A stretch of DNA of 64,000 nt from Tritrichomonas musculus (taxonomy: Eukaryota; Parabasalia; Tritrichomonadida; Tritrichomonadidae), in NCBI GenBank assembly GCA_039105265.1, contig JAPFFF010000031.1, positions 1,426,001 through 1,490,000 on the forward strand, given 5' to 3'. Shown one piece after another: positions 58,517-64,000 of this stretch. How positions within the stretch are numbered: position 1 is the stretch's first letter; each line of letters begins with the position of its first letter. The notes under the pieces are model-generated. The model saw nothing but the letters and a program-made list of their open reading frames with translations. It had not been told where the DNA came from and did no database searches. Made by a program: the position numbers and the translations under genes.

Positions 58517-60385
58517 ATGGAAATAGAAGATTTTATTAAAAAATTGAAAGATATTTATCCTAAATTTATTGATTTTATCGATAATACAGATGATTTAGAA
58601 ATAAAATTTCAAGTTTTAATAGATTCTTTTGAAAAACATGAAATTTTGGAAAAAAAAGAAGGAATTCGACAAATACTTAAATTAATAGCAGCGATTGCCA
58701 ATAATCATTATCGAACAACAAATTTTTTCAACAAGCTTGAAAAAATTATTCAATATTTACTTAAAGATAAGAAATCACCAATTTCTGATTACATACCTGA
58801 TTATCGCCTGAATTTCAGTAAAAGAATTCTTTTTTATCTTTTTGAAAAAGAATTCATTGAACCAGATGAGTCCTTCTTTAGATATTTTTTTAAACAAAGG
58901 AAAAGCAACGAAAAATTATTTTACTATTTATATCCAGCACTGAAGAAATATCTAAGCGAATCAGAGCAAAAACATATTGAGAGTGAAATTTTTAAAAAAT
59001 TCAAGGTACCAATTGATACATTTAAAGCCAAATGTCTAATTGGCGAAAATGATTCATATATTTGTTCTCTTATTCGAGAAGATTCAATTGAAAGTTTTAT
59101 AACATTTATTAATCAAAGCAACATTTCACTTTCATACAAAATTAGGCCGTCATATTATGAAACAAATGCTTTTTTGATTGGTAGAAAAACATCATTAATT
59201 GAATATGCCACTTTTTTTGGAGCAATTCGAATAATTCAATATTTAAAATTCAACAAAATAGAAAATGATGAATCTTTGTGGCCATTTGCAGTTCATTCAA
59301 ATAACGCAGAATTAATTCACTATCTTGAAGAAAATGAAGCTTTTAATAGTTTTGAAATAAGATCAAGTTATCTTGAATATTTAGTTAAAGAATCTATTAT
59401 ATGCAATCATAATGAATTTGCAGATTATTTCAGATACAATTATTTAGAAAAAAATAGTGATTTTAATGAATTTATAGACTTTTTCTGTTGGGATATTTTA
59501 TTTTCTAGCGATTTATTTTATTTTCCAGATGATATTGAACTTCTTATTTCAAGATCAGCTGTTGATCGAGCTTTCAAAATTCCAATTATTCATTTTTCTT
59601 TCAAAAAGATCACGATTCCTTCTTCTGTTACATCTATTGGAGATAACGCATTCAATGGTTCATATGGAAGCCATTTTATAGTGAAGGAAATCATAATTCC
59701 ATCATCTGTAACTTCATTTGGAGAAGCATCTTTTTTTTGGATCCGAAATCTAAAAAAAATTATAATTCCTTCTTCTGTAACTTCTATTGGAGACTTTTAT
59801 TTTGCAGAATGTCCCTCATTGCTTCAAATAACAATTCCTTCTTCTGTAACTTCAATTGGAAAATATGCTTTTTTAGAATGCTCATCTCTGACTAATATTA
59901 CATTCGAAACACCTTGTTCTATATCTCAAATAAGTGATCATGAATTTGATAATTGCTCTTCTTTGCAACAAATTGCAATTCCTTCATCTGTTACCAAAAT
60001 TGGAAAATTTGCTTTTGTTAGATGCTCATCATTAACACAAGTTACAATTCCTTCATCTGTAACTGATATTGACGAACTCGCTTTCTCTAGGTGTGAATCA
60101 TTAGAACAAATCTTTTTGCCATCATCTGTAATTAATATTGGAAAATGCGCTTTTTCTGAATGTTCATCATTAAAACAAATATCAATTCCTTCCTCCGTAG
60201 CTTCAATTGGAGAGGGTGCCTTTTATAGATGTTCATCATTAACAGAAGTTTCAATTCATTCCTCTACAACTTCAATTAAAGAAAACGCATTTCTTTATTG
60301 TTCTTCTTTAATCCAAATGACAATTCCTTCTTCTTTATCAATTGACAATCTTGAACTTTCTAGTAGTAGTATACGTTTGCGGTGA
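58517..60385 (+). CDS. DUF3447/ankyrin-like protein with BspA-type LRRs, 3' end in Maverick
   Basis: A 622-residue protein starting at the first ATG (58517); an earlier start in the same frame would need a non-ATG codon. Residues about 170-330 resemble the trichomonad DUF3447 ankyrin-type region (TSLIEYATFFGAIRIIQYL, SLWPFAVHSNNAELIHYLE). Residues about 355-610 carry some eleven LRR_5 repeats with ITIPSSVTSIG, close to BspA repeats. The last seven or so codons lie inside the terminal repeat of the second Maverick, so the native C-terminus was probably cut off by that insertion. No membrane segment is seen. Confidence 0.82.
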   Translation: MEIEDFIKKLKDIYPKFIDFIDNTDDLEIKFQVLIDSFEKHEILEKKEGIRQILKLIAAIANNHYRTTNFFNKLEKIIQYLLKDKKSPISDYIPDYRLNFSKRILFYLFEKEFIEPDESFFRYFFKQRKSNEKLFYYLYPALKKYLSESEQKHIESEIFKKFKVPIDTFKAKCLIGENDSYICSLIREDSIESFITFINQSNISLSYKIRPSYYETNAFLIGRKTSLIEYATFFGAIRIIQYLKFNKIENDESLWPFAVHSNNAELIHYLEENEAFNSFEIRSSYLEYLVKESIICNHNEFADYFRYNYLEKNSDFNEFIDFFCWDILFSSDLFYFPDDIELLISRSAVDRAFKIPIIHFSFKKITIPSSVTSIGDNAFNGSYGSHFIVKEIIIPSSVTSFGEASFFWIRNLKKIIIPSSVTSIGDFYFAECPSLLQITIPSSVTSIGKYAFLECSSLTNITFETPCSISQISDHEFDNCSSLQQIAIPSSVTKIGKFAFVRCSSLTQVTIPSSVTDIDELAFSRCESLEQIFLPSSVINIGKCAFSECSSLKQISIPSSVASIGEGAFYRCSSLTEVSIHSSTTSIKENAFLYCSSLIQMTIPSSLSIDNLELSSSSIRLR

Positions 60386-60640
60386 TTTCAGACCTCCGGT
60401 CTTCAATCCCCTCAAACACCCCTAATTTTGGCACTTTTTTGTCTCCAACTACCCCAATTTTGGCACTTTTTTGACCTCCAGAGTGTTGTCAGAAAACCCC
60501 CTATCACTATAGGGCATTTTGCATTCACCTTTTTGTGTCAATAAATTGCCTAAATTAAGGTCTTTCAATGGATGGAAAGTGGTGAAATGAACATAATTTT
60601 GATAAAATTTTTGTATGACATGTGATATGAAAAAAGGTAT
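60365..60640 (+). repeat. Left terminal repeat region of the second Maverick
   Basis: It begins with the AGTAGTATACG-type end, then the AGACC/GGTCT hairpin and two copies of AATTTTGGCACTTTTTTG near 60423 and 60454. It ends around the GACATGTGATATGAAAA motif. The exact inner limit cannot be fixed without the right arm. Confidence 0.65.
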
Positions 60641-60733
60641 AAATAAAATTTTTGTATACAATTTATGATTTTTAAAATTATTTAAATCAACTTTTTTGAA
60701 ACTTTTTCTGAAACAAATAATTTTTTATCCCCA

Positions 60734-61261
60734 ATGCAAATACAAATGACGAAGCCACTTTACTTGTCTGTCAATAAATTGTGTGATAAATTGGAGGAAT
60801 ATATTGAGGCCCACAAAGAGAAAGATCCGATTATAGATTCAGCCTACGAATTCTACATCATCATCGACAAAGAGTATCTCTTTCCTGACAAATTTAACGC
60901 CAATAGAATAGTTTGCAGGCCCTTAGTCGTCTCAATTTATAAGAATCAACAGTTTCTATACAAAGAATTGTGTGAATTATTTGACTGCGAAAAGGTATAT
61001 CTATGCTTTAACAAGAAGGGAAGCCACTACTCAATCGACACAGCAAAGAACGGTAAAAACAAGATACAGGACGTAGTTATTGTAAGGGAACCAAAGAAAT
61101 TTACAACTAAGGATGGTAAAGAGATTGAATATCATCAGATGTTTCAATATGACGCAGGCTTTTTGATCGAAGAAATAGATACTAGAATTAAGTCGAAACA
61201 TCCTAATTGTGCCGATCTAAGCAAGGATTATGGTAGGTTTATCAAGGAATGTGGCATATAA
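60734..61261 (+). CDS. Maverick 175-residue protein, unknown, absent from the first copy
   Basis: A mixed alpha/beta protein with AYEFYIIIDKEYLFPDKF, a middle CRPLVVSIYKN, and EYHQMFQYDAGFLIEEID near the end. No family is recognised. It is the first gene after the terminal repeat. No counterpart exists at the same place in the first Maverick, whose first gene begins almost at once after its arm. The ATG at 60734 is preceded by ATCCCCA; M5 is an alternative start. Confidence 0.6.
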   Translation: MQIQMTKPLYLSVNKLCDKLEEYIEAHKEKDPIIDSAYEFYIIIDKEYLFPDKFNANRIVCRPLVVSIYKNQQFLYKELCELFDCEKVYLCFNKKGSHYSIDTAKNGKNKIQDVVIVREPKKFTTKDGKEIEYHQMFQYDAGFLIEEIDTRIKSKHPNCADLSKDYGRFIKECGI

Positions 61262-61287
61262 ACAGCCCTTATTTTTTTGTAAATCAA

Positions 61288-63330
61288 ATGAGTAAATCAA
61301 CAATAAAACTTACTGCCGGACAAGTAATGCAAGGCAATAACACGCAAAAATTATTAGGATATTGTAATAGACTCAACAATGAACTGGGATTCAATATTAC
61401 TACTACGAATGCTCAGGGAGGATTACTGTCGGATAGAACATATGCCGATTATTTGTCGAAGGTTCTAAATGAATTCAATTTTGGTCTTCAAGCAAATGTC
61501 GTCAATAGTAATACAATAGAGAGATTCATTCAAAGGTTTCAAGAAGAACATCCTATTGAAAGGGACTTGACTTATAGTGAAGATTTAGGGGATATAAGCG
61601 ATTATAGATTCAGTAATTGGATTCGAAATACTGCCCCATTTTATAATGAATTATCCGAGAGAGTCGACAGAAGAACCCTTGCTTCACATAACAAAAAAGA
61701 ATTTCCAAGAAATATTATTCGTACGGCCATAACTTTACTCAATTATCATAACTTTGCCGCAAATGACAACATCGATCATAGATATGTTAGGCGTATCAAT
61801 CTTGAAAGTCTTCAACATTTTGTCGATAGAGTATATTCACATAGGGAAATTCCTTCTAGCGATAATAACGTTATTCCTCTTCCTTCTGTCCCTCCATCAA
61901 GTCCTCCAGAAACTTCACATAGGGAACCTCAAGAGCATTTCGGACCTTTCTTTAGATTTGGAGCAGCAGAGACTTTTCCGGAATTAAATCCCTTAAACAA
62001 ATTGAGAAGACCTCCTTCAACACCTCCACTAACGGAGTTAGGGTCAGCAGAGCTGTCAACACCTCAAAGTAACAACAATAATAATACAATTTTATTTCAA
62101 AATCAAATGACACAACAAGTAAATTTTCAGCAATTAGTCGATTATTACAATTCTTTTGCTCAAAATCCTGTAGATATCAATACAATAGCAAACAATGTCC
62201 AAGAAATTCAAAGAATAGCGATTGAGTCACTAAGGCATTCACGACAAAGAGTCGGTAGAGTTGGTGGACCAAAACAAGGAATGAATGCATTATGGGATAT
62301 CGTTCTTGACAATAAAAAAGACATCAAAAGAAGAAGGAAGGCAATGACCCTTGCTGGAGCTCAAGATATTGTTAATAAAAGAAACGCAACAAATCCTAAT
62401 AGCGCCCCATGGTCTGTATCGGATGAAGATGTCAACGGAGATAATATTCCAGATATTATTATTAAAAATGGCAGCAACCATCCAATATACATTAATGGAT
62501 ACACAACAGCAAAGTCCGATTGGCCTGCACGATTTAATTTCTATACAGATTATGACGCAGAGGCTCGAAAACAATATAGGAATGAACATGGCGGAAAATC
62601 AATCACTGTTCCAATATATCTCAAGGAGAAATTGAATTATTCTTATAATAATGACCTCAATGGAAATCCACATCATTTAGGTGAAATGACTGGCTACACA
62701 ATGCCTGAATCATGGAGAGATTACAAGTTAGATGGGTATAGTTTCGTTAAGGAGAAGCGAAAGAATGCCTTTGCTAGATTCCGCGATTATGTTGTTAGTC
62801 ATGTTGTTGAAGATGTTATTAACCATCTTAGGACTCAAAACATACTCGATATCACTCCTAAATTCAAGGCAAGACTAATCATGATGGCAACGTCAAAGTT
62901 ATGGAAACACTATATACTTAATACTGTTGCTCAAAAACGTCATTTCACTTCAACAGAATCAGAAGAGTTCAAGAAATGGTGTAAGAAGAGTGAAGGAAAA
63001 CGAATGATTGATGCAGAAGTTTCAAGCCTTTTATTACATGTTCTTCATACTAACGGAAATCATTGGACTGCTGAACAAAGAGCACAACTCAGAAATAAGA
63101 TTTATAATGATTTCGGACATGCTATGGTCGCATCAGCTCAAGAAGTCAATGCACGTGAGAGAGAACTTTTGATTCATGATAGATATACTGGACAAGAACC
63201 GCAGGGCATACAGTACGACCATCGAAATGATGATGAAGGAGGTGAATGGCATGATGGTATTGACGCAGAATATAATCAAGAACGTAATGGTGAATGGGAC
63301 GCAGAAGATGATAGAGCATTCTTGGATTAA
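61288..63330 (+). CDS. Maverick conserved protein beside the ATPase (680 residues)
   Basis: An open frame. The start at 61288 is preferred over an earlier in-frame ATG at 61249 because the upstream gene ends at 61261 and AAATCAAATG resembles the other starts. The N-terminal third is helical, residues about 210-270 are Pro/Ser-rich, and then comes a conserved C-terminal half with SDEDVNGDNIPDIIIKNG, an acidic loop of the calcium-binding type. The C-terminus is very acidic (EWHDGIDAEYNQERNGEWD). The first Maverick has a broken relative in the same place. Function is unknown; capsid-associated or packaging roles are possible. Confidence 0.7.
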   Translation: MSKSTIKLTAGQVMQGNNTQKLLGYCNRLNNELGFNITTTNAQGGLLSDRTYADYLSKVLNEFNFGLQANVVNSNTIERFIQRFQEEHPIERDLTYSEDLGDISDYRFSNWIRNTAPFYNELSERVDRRTLASHNKKEFPRNIIRTAITLLNYHNFAANDNIDHRYVRRINLESLQHFVDRVYSHREIPSSDNNVIPLPSVPPSSPPETSHREPQEHFGPFFRFGAAETFPELNPLNKLRRPPSTPPLTELGSAELSTPQSNNNNNTILFQNQMTQQVNFQQLVDYYNSFAQNPVDINTIANNVQEIQRIAIESLRHSRQRVGRVGGPKQGMNALWDIVLDNKKDIKRRRKAMTLAGAQDIVNKRNATNPNSAPWSVSDEDVNGDNIPDIIIKNGSNHPIYINGYTTAKSDWPARFNFYTDYDAEARKQYRNEHGGKSITVPIYLKEKLNYSYNNDLNGNPHHLGEMTGYTMPESWRDYKLDGYSFVKEKRKNAFARFRDYVVSHVVEDVINHLRTQNILDITPKFKARLIMMATSKLWKHYILNTVAQKRHFTSTESEEFKKWCKKSEGKRMIDAEVSSLLLHVLHTNGNHWTAEQRAQLRNKIYNDFGHAMVASAQEVNARERELLIHDRYTGQEPQGIQYDHRNDDEGGEWHDGIDAEYNQERNGEWDAEDDRAFLD

Positions 63331-63376
63331 ACATATCACTCCTAAACATTTTTTTTTGCAGTCTTTTGAGAAGTAA

Positions 63377-64000
63377 ATGAGTTTAAAAGTAATTAATTCT
63401 ATTGTCTCAGAAACTTTGAAACAAAACGCAAATAATTTATCGGGTGCATTAATAGAGCCAATTCACGATGATATTCATATCAAATACAATTCTGTAAATG
63501 TAATTGTCGGGAAACAAAATTCTGGAAAAACTGTCATCGCTCTCCAAGAAATCATCAAAATAAGTCTGCTCGACACACATCATCTACTAATCTATATCAC
63601 GAAAAATGGCGACGAAAATGATAGGAGTTTCCAATCTCTCAAACACCTCATCAAAATGCCATATATTACCGTTTCCGAGAAGATGGCAGTCGATTTTATC
63701 ACAGAATTAATTGCTGCAAAGAACCTCTACTATCTTGTCAAGCGAGAAGGATTGGAGGAACGATTAGATGATGGACAAAAAAATGATATGTTCAAGGTCC
63801 TTCACATTACTGATTTCAGTAAAGATTTCCTCCATACATTGATACTTTTTGACGATATTTCAAACAACAAACTATTTTCTTCCGAAGAATCGTTTTTCTC
63901 CCAACAGCTCCGAAGATGCAGACACACAAATATTTCCTACTTTTTATTGATTCAAGGATGGAAAGGCATCAAACCGCATATCAAAAATGAGATTACAACT
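63377..64000 (+). CDS. Maverick DNA-packaging ATPase, partial at window end
   Basis: The frame opens with MSLKVINSIVS and stays open to the last base (208 codons in view). Walker A is GKQNSGKT and Walker B is LILFDDIS, then FFSQQLRRCRHTNISYFLL. It is clearly the counterpart of the ATPase at 11192-12025 and about three quarters of it is in view. It follows the 680-residue gene after 46 bp. Confidence 0.85.
   Translation, partial: MSLKVINSIVSETLKQNANNLSGALIEPIHDDIHIKYNSVNVIVGKQNSGKTVIALQEIIKISLLDTHHLLIYITKNGDENDRSFQSLKHLIKMPYITVSEKMAVDFITELIAAKNLYYLVKREGLEERLDDGQKNDMFKVLHITDFSKDFLHTLILFDDISNNKLFSSEESFFSQQLRRCRHTNISYFLLIQGWKGIKPHIKNEITT

Larger units (their letters stand above)
60365..64000. 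mobile_element. Second Maverick, left part only (runs off the window)
   Basis: From AGTAGTATACG at about 60365 the sequence aligns with the left end of the first Maverick, including the palindromic AGACCTCCGGTCT. It then carries the GACATGTGATATGAAAA motif near 60618 found at the inner edges of the first element's arms. Gene order (conserved gene, then ATPase) matches. The genes in view all look open and less AT-biased than those of the first element, so this copy looks younger or of another lineage. The right end is outside the window. Confidence 0.85.

Noticed and set aside
8720-60475. TTTTTGGCACTTTTTT shared by the MULE-like ends and the second Maverick's end
   Set aside because: Short and T-rich; the rest of the ends do not match, so common origin is not supported.
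61249-61287. Earlier start of the 680-residue Maverick gene
   Set aside because: It overlaps the end of the preceding gene and adds residues with no counterpart; the ATG at 61288 has a better context.

Overview
This window looks like nuclear DNA of a parabasalid protist, most likely a Tritrichomonas-type trichomonad. The evidence is very AT-rich sequence, intronless genes, BspA-like leucine-rich-repeat proteins, a DUF3447-type ankyrin protein, a kinase-like/Sel1 protein, initiator-like TCAYTTWW sequences just before several start codons, and dense DNA transposons including Maverick (Polinton) elements. The species is an inference; no rRNA or tRNA gene was seen.

Layout. 1-8.9 kb is transposon ground: a 120-bp tandem array, a PIF/Harbinger-like transposase with one in-frame stop (1177-2370), and a MULE-like element (3670-8767; 9-bp target duplication, 48-bp inverted ends). 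The MULE-like element holds two later insertions (3781-5241 and 5664-8693), and the second holds a third (6064-7365). Removing them leaves a body of about 0.6 kb carrying a striking GC-rich hairpin island.

8950-30969 is a 22-kb Maverick fossil. It carries a packaging ATPase, a predicted major capsid protein, a fibre-like protein, an rve-type integrase, a family B DNA polymerase and several small unknown genes. Most frames are open, but at least two genes look broken, and four later transposons sit in its right end.

31-54 kb is a host gene block: an AzgA-type purine permease, CK2 beta, a BET-like bromodomain/NET protein, a BspA-like LRR protein, a GTPase/coiled-coil/F5-8C protein, a decayed cysteine-rich membrane protein, a two-CH-domain protein, a BTB-like/F5-8C protein, a predicted pseudokinase with Sel1 repeats, and a possible tubby-like protein.

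54.4-58.5 kb is a second transposon cluster: two inverted, nearly identical MITE copies, a third element between them, another nested inside the second copy, and a further one just upstream of the next gene. That gene (58517-60385, DUF3447 plus LRR) runs at its 3' end into the terminal repeat of a second Maverick. This Maverick starts near 60365 and leaves the window at 64000 inside its ATPase gene.

The most notable pattern is a set of at least six non-coding or nearly non-coding inverted-repeat elements of different families, each with a clean 6-bp target duplication. Other notable points are a Maverick gene-start motif, two small Maverick proteins sharing an N-terminal MAFGSWFK, and a conserved gene next to the ATPase in both Mavericks.
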